DNA of 64,000 nucleotides from UBA1563 sp041671545 (GTDB taxonomy: Bacteria; Bacteroidota; Ignavibacteria; Ignavibacteriales; Ignavibacteriaceae): contig JBAZBI010000009.1 in NCBI GenBank assembly GCA_041671545.1, forward strand, positions 1-64,000, read 5' to 3'. The position numbers and the translations under genes are program-made. Numbering within the stretch: position 1 is the stretch's first letter; the number at the start of each line of letters is the position of its first letter. This document shows positions 25,046-33,468 of this stretch, one piece after another. A model generated the notes under the pieces. It saw nothing but the letters and a program-made list of their open reading frames with translations. It made no database searches and was not told the origin of the DNA.

Positions 25046-27652
25046 TCATCTTCCGCTAAAGAAATTATCGGTCTTAGTAACTTTCAAGTCCTGTAACTGC
25101 GGAGCTTTTACACGAACCTCCAACCGGTAACCTGTCCAGGTGCCTATCGGATTCCATGTAAAATTCATCAACCAGCAATGCAGATCGCGGCTTATCATAA
25201 TTTGTGGCGCCGAAAATTGTTTAGCGGTAATATCATAACTTCCGCTCACGCTGATCTTCCAATATTTGGTTAAACTGATATTAGCTGAACTGCTAATGGT
25301 AGAATAACGCGAGGTTTTATAAGGGTTGTAACGCGATTCGCTATAATTGTAATTGATTGAAACGCTCCATGGGATAGTAAAATCCGGTTCTTGTGAATCA
25401 TAAATTCCGCGGTACATTTTATTATCTTTTTGAAATGCCGCTTCCTGCTGGCGGAGTGAATCTTCTGTTTTATTCTCGTCGTTCGATTTTAATTTATCAC
25501 CCGAAAAAGAAGTTGAAAGAGAAAAATTAAAACTTCTTAACCGTAAGAATCCTTTTCCTTGTTCGATTAAAAATTTATTTATCGCATCACCATTAGCATT
25601 ATAGTCATACAGTGAGTAGGTAGATGATCCCGAAAGACTTAACAACTCACCCACTTGTGTTCGGTAGGAAAGGTTTAAATCCGAAAAGCGGATACTATCA
25701 GCAACAAAATTATAACCGATTCCTGCATTCAAATTCAGCAATTGTATTTTCTTTTCTTTTGAAGTAGTGTCGGTTCTATCTGTCATCGTTTTCATTTCAA
25801 AAATGTTTCCGAGTGAAAAACTGATACTTTGCGATTCACCTGAAGAAGCGCCGCCATAAATTTCACGTTCGTATTTATTGTAAGGAATTTTCTTTCCTGT
25901 GGAATCTGTATAAGTATCAAAGTAGCCCCATTTTTGTTTGGAAAAATCGGGGGTATAACTGTAAGATATCGATGGCATAATCGTGTGCCGCAAAGCAGCA
26001 ATTCCAAATTTTTGCGGTTGATACATCCCGAACAATTTAGTTGACGCTGAAACTCCCATGCTAAATGTGCGAACAAATTGAAGTTGCTTCACATCAGTAG
26101 TTATAACAGAGTCATATCCGTTGGCTGGCAAAACGATATATCCTTCAGTAGCAAGTGGGTTAGCATAATTCATTCTGGTTTGTTGACTGGGAATTGGAAT
26201 AAAAACATTTTCCCTTCTTATTCTTTTATTGTACCATAGTTCCTGGTAACTAAAACTTGGAGAAATGTTTATGTAGCCGAATTTTGGAGATGCACTAACA
26301 TTTAAACTGTGCCGCACACCTCCACGAATTTTCAGCTGTCCTTCTTCCTTAATTCTTCTATTCTGAAATTGATTATTGTAACTCAACCCGATAAGTTCAT
26401 ACCACTTTTGTTCGCCAACAACTTTTTTTCTTTTGAAAGGATACATCTGAGACTTTGAGAATGAAAAAGTCGGAAGATACTCTGTGATGTTTCCGGTTGA
26501 TAAATCTTGATTTCTACTGTAACCAAGCGAGATGCTGCTTCCTGATTCTTCCCAGCTTTTATAGTAATTCGCATTTGATACAATTTGCTGTCTTAAAAGT
26601 TGACTGTAATCTGCGCTGTTCTGTTTAAAATAGTCTCCCGACATAAATTCCATATTGACGTCAAGTCGTGATGAAGGAGTTATCGTTTGATTATGTACCC
26701 AACGGAGCCGCCAGTTTGTTTGTTCGTTATAATCGGGATCGGTTCTTTCACCCTGATGTAAATCGGAATATGATGCTTCTAAATTTCCGGTAAAATCATA
26801 ACGTTTTAAATAACGAAAACGTGAATCTAAAGTATAACCGCCTTTGGTATAATAATCTGAAGTTAATGCTAAATCCATGTAATCACTGATCGCCCAGAAA
26901 TATCCAAAGCGTGAAAAATATCTTCCATACCCGGCGCGCTCACCAATTGCGGGGGCAAGCAATCCGGAGCGTCTTCCCGATTCCAAAGGAAAAACAATGA
27001 ACGGAATTGGAATTGGGAATGGAACATCACCAAAAGCCAGCCAAATCCATTTACCGATAAGCTGCTGCTTCTGTATCATCTTCATTTCGTTCCCGAAAAA
27101 ATAATAATGAGGATGCTCAAGCGTGCAAGTTGAATACACTCCATTCTCAATAAAAAATGTCTGCTTATCAACTTTTTTTATTTTTGCGCCGGAATATGAA
27201 GCCTGCTCAATTTCCGAAGCGGCATAGGTTATGTAACCTTTGCTCGTTTTAAAATTATACCGCATGCGCATTCCCTTGTACTCTTCATTTTTATCAACGA
27301 GTACAGGCGCTTCAATCTCCTTGTTCGAAGAATCTTTTCCCAAGCTAAAAGATTCAACATTTGAAGTTTCAAAATCAACAATAATTTTTCCGCTCTTCAG
27401 TTGAGTCTCTTTGTAGTGCATATCGCCACTGCCGTAAAGGTGCATTTTTTTCTGATCGAGAAAAAAGATGATGGAGTCTTTCGCCGATGAATAGATGATG
27501 GAATCGATGTCCGAACTTTTTTTGGTTGAATCGTTCAGCGCTAAAGAATCTGTAACAACCAGAGAAGAATCAGTAGAAAATGTTTTCAGTGAATCCGCCT
27601 GCCCAAAACAGACAAGAGAGAAAAGAAAAATATGGAGCAGAAGAATTTTCAT
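25046..27652 (-). CDS. lptD: LPS-assembly outer-membrane protein LptD
   Basis: The 868-residue protein has a signal peptide (1-17, ending CFGQA), an N-terminal OstA/LptA-like beta-jellyroll (about 50-200, with KMHLYGSGDMHYKETQLKSGKIIVDF) and a large C-terminal beta-barrel with alternating aromatic and polar strands ending in a Phe-rich tail. GVYSTCTLEHPHYYFFGNEMK marks the junction, and PIPFIVFPLESGRRSGLLAP is the conserved plug/first-strand region of LptD. It inserts LPS in the outer leaflet and completes the pathway of the LptFG pair at 5191-7640. It is 21 nt after the ROK kinase gene. Confidence 0.88.
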   Translation of the reverse strand: MKILLLHIFLFSLVCFGQADSLKTFSTDSSLVVTDSLALNDSTKKSSDIDSIIYSSAKDSIIFFLDQKKMHLYGSGDMHYKETQLKSGKIIVDFETSNVESFSLGKDSSNKEIEAPVLVDKNEEYKGMRMRYNFKTSKGYITYAASEIEQASYSGAKIKKVDKQTFFIENGVYSTCTLEHPHYYFFGNEMKMIQKQQLIGKWIWLAFGDVPFPIPIPFIVFPLESGRRSGLLAPAIGERAGYGRYFSRFGYFWAISDYMDLALTSDYYTKGGYTLDSRFRYLKRYDFTGNLEASYSDLHQGERTDPDYNEQTNWRLRWVHNQTITPSSRLDVNMEFMSGDYFKQNSADYSQLLRQQIVSNANYYKSWEESGSSISLGYSRNQDLSTGNITEYLPTFSFSKSQMYPFKRKKVVGEQKWYELIGLSYNNQFQNRRIKEEGQLKIRGGVRHSLNVSASPKFGYINISPSFSYQELWYNKRIRRENVFIPIPSQQTRMNYANPLATEGYIVLPANGYDSVITTDVKQLQFVRTFSMGVSASTKLFGMYQPQKFGIAALRHTIMPSISYSYTPDFSKQKWGYFDTYTDSTGKKIPYNKYEREIYGGASSGESQSISFSLGNIFEMKTMTDRTDTTSKEKKIQLLNLNAGIGYNFVADSIRFSDLNLSYRTQVGELLSLSGSSTYSLYDYNANGDAINKFLIEQGKGFLRLRSFNFSLSTSFSGDKLKSNDENKTEDSLRQQEAAFQKDNKMYRGIYDSQEPDFTIPWSVSINYNYSESRYNPYKTSRYSTISSSANISLTKYWKISVSGSYDITAKQFSAPQIMISRDLHCWLMNFTWNPIGTWTGYRLEVRVKAPQLQDLKVTKTDNFFSGR

Positions 27653-27673
27653 TTAGATTACATTACGGACATA

Positions 27674-28636
27674 TTAAATCGAATAAAACACAAGTGACGA
27701 CGCGCCTTTGATGCCGGCTTCGTTTTTTAATTTCGCCGGAAAAACTTTGCATCGCGGGACTAACGATTTTAGAACTCTCTGCTTTAATGAGATCTCGATA
27801 TTATCAAGTAGCAATTTTCCGAATCCGGCAACGCCACCGCCGACAATGTATGTTCCAATATCAAGTAAATTGGAAACGGAAGCTAAAGCGAAGCCGATAT
27901 TTTTCCCTAAATTTTTTATCACCTCGTTCGCAAAAGGATCGCCCAATTCCGCGGCGGAGCTAATAACTTTTGGAGTCAGTGCGTTAAAGTCATCGCTTAT
28001 CAGTTCAACAATTTTAGAATCCTGATGATTTTTTAAACCTTCTTTTGTACTGTGAATTAAGTAACTGTTTCCCGCATACGCTTCAATGCAACCATATGAG
28101 CCGCAGCCGCATTTAGGACCGTTGATGTCAATCGTAATATGTCCTATTTCACCGGCAGCTCCAAAATCGCCGCGGAATAATTTTTTGTTTAGAATAATTC
28201 CACCGCCAACTCCGGTGCCGAGTGTGATCATTACAAAAGATTTATGATTTTTCCCGGCGCCGAAAATCAGTTCCCCAATTGCTGCCGCGTTTGCATCATT
28301 CTCCACAAATGTGGGAAGTTTAAAAGTTTTTTCGATCAAATGTCCAAGTTGAACTTTTCCCCAGCCGGGTAAGTTCGGTGGATTCTCAACCGTTCCTCTT
28401 TTCTTTGAAACAATTCCCGGTGAACCAATTCCGATTCCTTCAATCTTAATTTTATCATGATCGAATAATTCTTTCAATCCCTTTTTCATCTGCTTAATTA
28501 CTGAGTCGGGACCACCTTCAGCTTTTGTATCAACAAAAGATTTTCTGATGATCTTTCCTCTTTCGGTAACGATTCCGAATTTAATAAACGTTCCACCGAG
28601 GTCAACCCCGATAGCATATTTTTCAGATTTCGACAT
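27674..28636 (-). CDS. ROK-family sugar kinase (glucokinase-like)
   Basis: The start is placed at the ATG at 28636 (MSKSEKYAIGVDLGGTF), which has GGTGGAG 5-8 nt ahead; the TTG at 28651 does not. The 320-residue enzyme shows the ATP phosphate-1 loop DLGGTFIKFG (about 11-20), the catalytic ENDANAAAIGE region near 115-125, GTGVGGGIIL, and the ROK zinc motif CGCGSYGCIE near 180 preceded by the GHITI His. It should phosphorylate glucose, mannose or an N-acetylhexosamine; glucokinase is most likely. It lies between a LEA-like lipoprotein and lptD in a tight run. Confidence 0.9.
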   Translation of the reverse strand: MSKSEKYAIGVDLGGTFIKFGIVTERGKIIRKSFVDTKAEGGPDSVIKQMKKGLKELFDHDKIKIEGIGIGSPGIVSKKRGTVENPPNLPGWGKVQLGHLIEKTFKLPTFVENDANAAAIGELIFGAGKNHKSFVMITLGTGVGGGIILNKKLFRGDFGAAGEIGHITIDINGPKCGCGSYGCIEAYAGNSYLIHSTKEGLKNHQDSKIVELISDDFNALTPKVISSAAELGDPFANEVIKNLGKNIGFALASVSNLLDIGTYIVGGGVAGFGKLLLDNIEISLKQRVLKSLVPRCKVFPAKLKNEAGIKGASSLVFYSI

Positions 28637-28664
28637 ACAATTCTCCACCAATTCAATTTAAAAT

Positions 28665-29273
28665 TTATTTATCTCTAAATTCTTTATCTACAATTTTAAG
28701 TTCACCCGGATAGGTAATATCTCCGAGTACTGTATTCACCGTCGGTTTTGTGTAAATAGTTAAACGAGAATTTCCATTTCCGGTTCCGGCAATATTTAAC
28801 GCAAGATTTACGAGCGATTCAAATCCATGATCTTTCATATTTTTTATCAGATCAAAATTTATTGCGAGTGGAATGACGGTTGCGTCACCCGTTCCGGGAA
28901 TAGTTACCGGTGAAGAAATATTTCCAGTTAGGATTTCTTTTTCATCTACGTAAAGTCGATAAGGCATCGAAACCAGTGAAGCATTGGTTGCAGCATATCC
29001 GCCGGTTCCATCATTCGGATTTTTAACATCGATGTTCAATGTAAATGAAATCGGAAGCGATCCTTTTGCTATTGCCGATGTTAATTTGATTCCATCGAAG
29101 GGAGAGAAGTCTGAAACTTTTTTCTTCCCATCCAAAGAAATATCCGCCAGGCGAACATTATTAACTATTCCGAGCTTAAATTCTAGACGGGAAAGATTAA
29201 CAATCGACTTATAAATGCTGCACGATGTAAGGATAAACATTGCAGCCACCAGCAGCAAAATATTTTTTTTCAT
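28665..29273 (-). CDS. LEA14/WHy-like lipoprotein
   Basis: The 202-residue protein has a lipoprotein signal (lipobox ILTSC, Cys18). The rest resembles the LEA-type-2/WHy beta-sandwich: LEFKLGIVNNVRLADISL, a central SFTLNIDVKNPND (the typical V-x-NPN/D strand), and alternating hydrophobic strands to the end. Such proteins are seen in the periplasm of Gram-negative bacteria with unknown role. It is 13 nt after the Gfo/Idh/MocA gene. Confidence 0.7.
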   Translation of the reverse strand: MKKNILLLVAAMFILTSCSIYKSIVNLSRLEFKLGIVNNVRLADISLDGKKKVSDFSPFDGIKLTSAIAKGSLPISFTLNIDVKNPNDGTGGYAATNASLVSMPYRLYVDEKEILTGNISSPVTIPGTGDATVIPLAINFDLIKNMKDHGFESLVNLALNIAGTGNGNSRLTIYTKPTVNTVLGDITYPGELKIVDKEFRDK

Positions 29274-29286
29274 AAATGCCTCGGAA

Positions 29287-30285
29287 CTATTGAGTTAATT
29301 TTATTAAAGATTCTTCAATTTTTTTAATGATCTGATCGGCAACCTTCAGCGCTTTCCAACCGTCTTCACCGGAAACAACCGGTCTTTCTTTTTTAATAAT
29401 CGATTGAAGGAACAGATCAAGTTCATATTTCAGCGCGTTTACTTCAACCTGTTCAGGCTGCTCGTAGATCACAAATTTCTTTTTATCGCCTACACCAATT
29501 TCACCAAAGTTAATATGCGCTTCTTCAACTTTTTGATCTGCTGGAACAAGCCGGAACACTTCGGAAACACCGGTAATAAAATCGAGAGAAAGATATCCTT
29601 CTTTTTGAAATATTCTCATCTTACGCATTTTTTTCTGCGAGATTCTACTTGCGGTAACGTTGGCAACAGCGCCGTTTTCAAATTCAATCCTCGCGTTTGC
29701 AATATCAATATTATTTGAAACAACCGCAACACCGCTTGCCTGCACGCTTTTAACTTCGCTTTTTACCAGGCTTAAAATTATATCAATATCATGGATCATT
29801 AAATCCAAAACGACTGCCACATCCGTTCCCCGCGGATTAAATTGTGCGAGCCTGTCGCTTTGTACAAAGAGCGGATTCAATTTATATTTTTCAAGCGCAA
29901 GCAATGCCGGATTAAATCGTTCAATGTGTCCGACTTGCAAATTCATTTTATTTTCTCGCGCAAGCATTACCAATTCTTCAGCTTCATCAAGTTGAACCGT
30001 GATCGGTTTTTCAACGAACACATGGATTTTATTTTCAAGACATTTTTTTGCCAATTGATAATGAGCGCTTGTAACTGCGGCAATTGAAACCGCTTCAACC
30101 TTACTAAGCAACTCATCCATGGTTTCAAAGGCTGTTGTGTTGTTTTCTTTTGCAACGGTTTTTGCCGTTGAAAAGTCCGCATCAAAAACGCCGATTAACT
30201 CCGCGTTCTGTAATTGAGAAAACATTTTAGTGTGCAGTTTTCCCAAATGTCCGGTTCCAATAACACCAACTTTAATTTTTTCCAT
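29287..30285 (-). CDS. Gfo/Idh/MocA-family NAD(P)-dependent oxidoreductase
   Basis: The 332-residue protein has an N-terminal Rossmann fold with GVIGTGHLGKLH (residues 7-18) and the EKPITVQ motif near 90-100 with the catalytic Lys. DLMIHDIDIILSL near 165 contains the conserved His-Asp pair of the substrate pocket. The C-terminal half is the alpha/beta GFO domain. Substrate is likely a sugar or inositol; in FCB genomes this type near lpt genes often belongs to surface-glycan synthesis (for example UDP-sugar 3-dehydrogenases), but that is inference from position. It is 11 nt after the secreted hypothetical gene. Confidence 0.88.
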   Translation of the reverse strand: MEKIKVGVIGTGHLGKLHTKMFSQLQNAELIGVFDADFSTAKTVAKENNTTAFETMDELLSKVEAVSIAAVTSAHYQLAKKCLENKIHVFVEKPITVQLDEAEELVMLARENKMNLQVGHIERFNPALLALEKYKLNPLFVQSDRLAQFNPRGTDVAVVLDLMIHDIDIILSLVKSEVKSVQASGVAVVSNNIDIANARIEFENGAVANVTASRISQKKMRKMRIFQKEGYLSLDFITGVSEVFRLVPADQKVEEAHINFGEIGVGDKKKFVIYEQPEQVEVNALKYELDLFLQSIIKKERPVVSGEDGWKALKVADQIIKKIEESLIKLTQ

Positions 30286-30296
30286 TTTTCACCTTG

Positions 30297-30998
30297 TTAA
30301 AATTGTGAATCAAGAAAACTTTTAAATGATTCTTTGTCGGGACAAAGATAGTAATCATTTAAAAATTGACGCGCTAAAACTTTTTCCCCGGCATTAAGAT
30401 AATTAACGTACGCCGCACCAATTGCAGACCTCAGTTCGGTAGAAGTTGTACAACTTTTATCCGATCCGCTCCAGGAGCTTTCAACATAAGAAATGATCGG
30501 CTCATTTTCTTGAAGAAAAATATCATAGACCAGCTCGTTGGCGTTAAAGAAGTTCCCATCTTCATATAACAAACAATTTACCGGAGAAAAATATTCGTGT
30601 TCAAGCGGCGAATAGAGAGAGTCAAAATCCATAGTTCCGATAAGCAATAGAGTTCGCTCAAGTTCAGTTGAATAAAAAGGTGCGGGCTCATAAACTCCGG
30701 AATAAACAGAATCGATCAGAAAAAATGTATCGGATATGCAATAGATAAAAGCCGAATATTTTGGAACTCCATGCTCAATTACTTTATCCCGGATGAGATA
30801 TTCAGTCGTTGAACCATCGCTCAAATTCACAAAAAGTTCAGACGGATCATTAAAATATTTTTCAAAGATAATTTCCCCGGATGAATTTACTACCGTTACT
30901 TTATTGTTTTCTAATTTCGGCTCGAATATTTTTTTTGGAGCGCTTTGTCCATGACCAACCACAATACACAACAGAAGAAACCCGAGAATACGTATCAT
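30297..30998 (-). CDS. Hypothetical secreted protein
   Basis: The family is unknown to me. The 233-residue product has a signal peptide (1-17, GHGQS). The mature part is acidic and aromatic, with a beta-rich N-terminal half and a helical C-terminus (SAIGAAYVNYLNAGEKVLARQFLNDYY). Two Cys pairs could form disulfides. It is the first gene of the run 30998 to 25046 and is divergent from the Nfn operon across 154 nt. Confidence 0.65.
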   Translation of the reverse strand: MIRILGFLLLCIVVGHGQSAPKKIFEPKLENNKVTVVNSSGEIIFEKYFNDPSELFVNLSDGSTTEYLIRDKVIEHGVPKYSAFIYCISDTFFLIDSVYSGVYEPAPFYSTELERTLLLIGTMDFDSLYSPLEHEYFSPVNCLLYEDGNFFNANELVYDIFLQENEPIISYVESSWSGSDKSCTTSTELRSAIGAAYVNYLNAGEKVLARQFLNDYYLCPDKESFKSFLDSQF

Positions 30999-31152
30999 TT
31001 AATTTTTTCAATTTTCGTTCGATAATTTTTAAGCGCGATTTCATTATTTTGTTGAAAAAAGCGGGCAAAATCTGCCATCTTTTATAATGAATTTTTGCTT
31101 ATTTTTATATACAAACATAAAGATTTTCTTAAACTTACTGAAATAACCACTG

Positions 31153-32025
31153 ATGAATAAAATAATTTCAGCGGAGTTTCTTGCAGCCGATATCAAACGG
31201 TTTGTTATTGAAGCTCCTAAAATTGCCGCAAAACGGAAAGCAGGACAGTTCGTAATTGTCCGTATTGACGAAAAGGGGGAAAGAATTCCGCTCACCATCG
31301 CCGATTCAAACAAAGACCAGGGAACAATTACCATTATCGTACAAGGAATTGGAAAAACTACAAAGGAAATTAATTCTCACAAAACGGGCGATTACTTTCT
31401 GGACGTCGTTGGTCCATTGGGGAAACCTTCTCATATAGAAAATTTCGGAACCGCAATCAGCATAGGCGGTGGAGTTGGAACCGCGATAGCATTTCCAACT
31501 GCGGTTGCTTTAAAAGGAGCCGGAAACCACACCATCGTTATTAACGGTGCGCGTAATAAAGATTTGGTCATCCTTGAAGAAGAATTAAAAAATGTTTCCG
31601 ATGAACTTTATATTACCACCGACGATGGAAGTTACGGTTATCACGGATTCGTTACTCAAAAATTGCAAGAACTGATTGACAGCGGAAGAAAAATAGATTT
31701 CGTTCTCGCCATCGGTCCAATTCCCATGATGAAAGCTGTTGCAAATACAACAAGACCATACGGAATAAAAACTGTTGTAAGCTTAAATCCTGTTATGGTT
31801 GACGGTACCGGAATGTGCGGCGGATGCCGAGCAACGGTTGATAATAAAACCGTCTTCGTCTGTGTTGATGGACCCGAATTTGACGCTCATCTTGTTGATT
31901 TTGAATTGTTGACAAAACGTAACCGGACATACAATCAAAGTGAAAAAGTTGCGCTTGAAAGTCATCTTTGTACCCTTGATAAAGCTTTTTTTGAAGCGGT
32001 AAAAACTGAAACCATACACCAATAA
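31153..32025 (+). CDS. NfnA/SudB-type FAD-NAD(P)-binding subunit of ferredoxin:NADP+ oxidoreductase
   Basis: The 290-residue protein has a ferredoxin-reductase-type FAD domain (1-95), an NAD-binding domain with SIGGGVGTAIAFP near 110-122, and a C-terminal [2Fe-2S] site, GTGMCGGCRATVDNKTVFVCVDGPEFD at about 218-244. It pairs with the downstream NfnB-like subunit 12 nt away. In Thermotoga and Clostridium the pair bifurcates electrons between ferredoxin, NADH and NADPH; the same pair was first described as sulfide dehydrogenase in Pyrococcus. Cytoplasmic. First gene of a six-gene operon to 38015. Confidence 0.88.
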   Translation: MNKIISAEFLAADIKRFVIEAPKIAAKRKAGQFVIVRIDEKGERIPLTIADSNKDQGTITIIVQGIGKTTKEINSHKTGDYFLDVVGPLGKPSHIENFGTAISIGGGVGTAIAFPTAVALKGAGNHTIVINGARNKDLVILEEELKNVSDELYITTDDGSYGYHGFVTQKLQELIDSGRKIDFVLAIGPIPMMKAVANTTRPYGIKTVVSLNPVMVDGTGMCGGCRATVDNKTVFVCVDGPEFDAHLVDFELLTKRNRTYNQSEKVALESHLCTLDKAFFEAVKTETIHQ

Positions 32026-32037
32026 CGAGAATTTTTT

Positions 32038-33465
32038 ATGCCCCCACTTACAAAAAAAGAAAGAATGCAGACCCCGCGTCAACCTATGCCGGAACAACCT
32101 CCTCTTGAAAGAAATAAAAATTTTTTAGAAGTAAATCTTGGTCTAACCGAAGAACTCGCCCGAATGGAAGCGCAGAGGTGTTTGCAATGCCCGAAACCTG
32201 TTTGCGTTGATGGCTGTCCGGTTGGAGTTCAAATCAGAGATTTTATTCAGCTTGTTAGCGAAGGAGATTTTCTCGGCGCGGCTGCAAAAATAAAATCGGA
32301 TAATGCGCTGCCGGCAGTTTGTGGAAGAGTTTGTCCGCAGGAAGAACAATGTGAAGCAAAATGTGTTGTTGGAGTTAAACACGATCCGGTTGCGATTGGA
32401 AGATTGGAAAGATTTGTCTCCGATTATGAACGAGAAACAATCGGGATCAGAACTCCTGCTATAAAACCGAAAACCGGGAAAAAGGTTGCCGTCATCGGCA
32501 GCGGTCCCGCGGGTTTAAGTTGTGCCGGTGATTTAATTCAACTTGGACACGATGTTACCGTCTTTGAAGCATTACATGAAGTTGGTGGAGTGTTAATTTA
32601 TGGAATCCCTGAATTCCGTCTTCCGAAAAGTATCGTAAAAGCTGAAGTTGATGCTTTAAAAAGTCTTGGCGTAGAATTTCAAACAAACGCAGTAATCGGA
32701 TTTACCGATACGATTGACGAACTTTTTGAAAGCGGATATAACGCAGTTTTTATAGCTGTTGGCGCCGGTCTCCCCTATTTTATGAATATTCCGGGAGAAA
32801 ATTATAACGGCGTTTATTCTGCAAATGAATTTCTCACCAGAGTAAATTTGATGAAAGCATATAAATTTCCCGAATACGATACTCCCGTTTTTAATTGCAA
32901 AGATAAAAACGTAGCAGTCTTCGGAGGCGGCAACACTGCAATGGATGCAGTTCGCACAGCCAAGCGTCTTGGAGCAAAAAATGCTTACATCATGTACCGC
33001 CGTTCAGAAAAAGAAATGCCTGCTCGTTTGGAAGAGGTTCACCACGCAAAACAAGAAGGTATTGAATTTGTTTTTCTTACCAATCCTCTGGAGTTCCAAG
33101 GCGATGAAAACGGATGGCTTCGCAGTGTAAAATTACAAAAAATGGAACTTGGCGAGCCGGATGCTTCAGGAAGAAGAAGACCTGTTCCCATTCCAAATTC
33201 AGAATATATTACCGAATTAGATATGGCAGTTGTTGCGATCGGGAACGGTTCAAACCCGATAATTCAAAAAACTACACCCGACCTTTCATACAACAAATGG
33301 GGAAACATTATTGTTGATGAAGCCACGATGAAAACTTCAAAAGAAGGCGTCTTTGCCGGAGGAGATATTGTTTCAGGCGGAGCTACGGTAATTCTTGCGA
33401 TGGGCGCCGGACGCACAGCGGCTAAAGCGATTGACAATTATTTAAATAGTACCAATCACAGGTAA
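32038..33465 (+). CDS. NfnB/GltD-like large subunit of ferredoxin:NADP+ oxidoreductase
   Basis: The 475-residue flavoprotein resembles the glutamate synthase small chain. Its N-terminal domain binds two [4Fe-4S] clusters (RCLQCPKPVCVDGCPVG and CGRVCPQEEQCEAKC, about 42-115). The FAD fold follows with IGSGPAGLSCAGDL near 153-166 and the NADPH fold with VFGGGNTAMDAVRTAKRLGA near 295-315; the C-terminal FAD motif is GVFAGGDIVSGGATVILAMGAG. No GltB-type large chain is nearby, while the NfnA partner is, so electron transfer to ferredoxin is the likely role rather than glutamate synthesis. Confidence 0.9.
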   Translation: MPPLTKKERMQTPRQPMPEQPPLERNKNFLEVNLGLTEELARMEAQRCLQCPKPVCVDGCPVGVQIRDFIQLVSEGDFLGAAAKIKSDNALPAVCGRVCPQEEQCEAKCVVGVKHDPVAIGRLERFVSDYERETIGIRTPAIKPKTGKKVAVIGSGPAGLSCAGDLIQLGHDVTVFEALHEVGGVLIYGIPEFRLPKSIVKAEVDALKSLGVEFQTNAVIGFTDTIDELFESGYNAVFIAVGAGLPYFMNIPGENYNGVYSANEFLTRVNLMKAYKFPEYDTPVFNCKDKNVAVFGGGNTAMDAVRTAKRLGAKNAYIMYRRSEKEMPARLEEVHHAKQEGIEFVFLTNPLEFQGDENGWLRSVKLQKMELGEPDASGRRRPVPIPNSEYITELDMAVVAIGNGSNPIIQKTTPDLSYNKWGNIIVDEATMKTSKEGVFAGGDIVSGGATVILAMGAGRTAAKAIDNYLNSTNHR

Positions 33466-33468
33466 CCA

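Noticed and set aside
31083..31088. A perfect TATAAT upstream of the nfn operon
   Set aside because: No -35-like sequence at 16-19 nt spacing; in such AT-rich DNA the hexamer alone is weak evidence.
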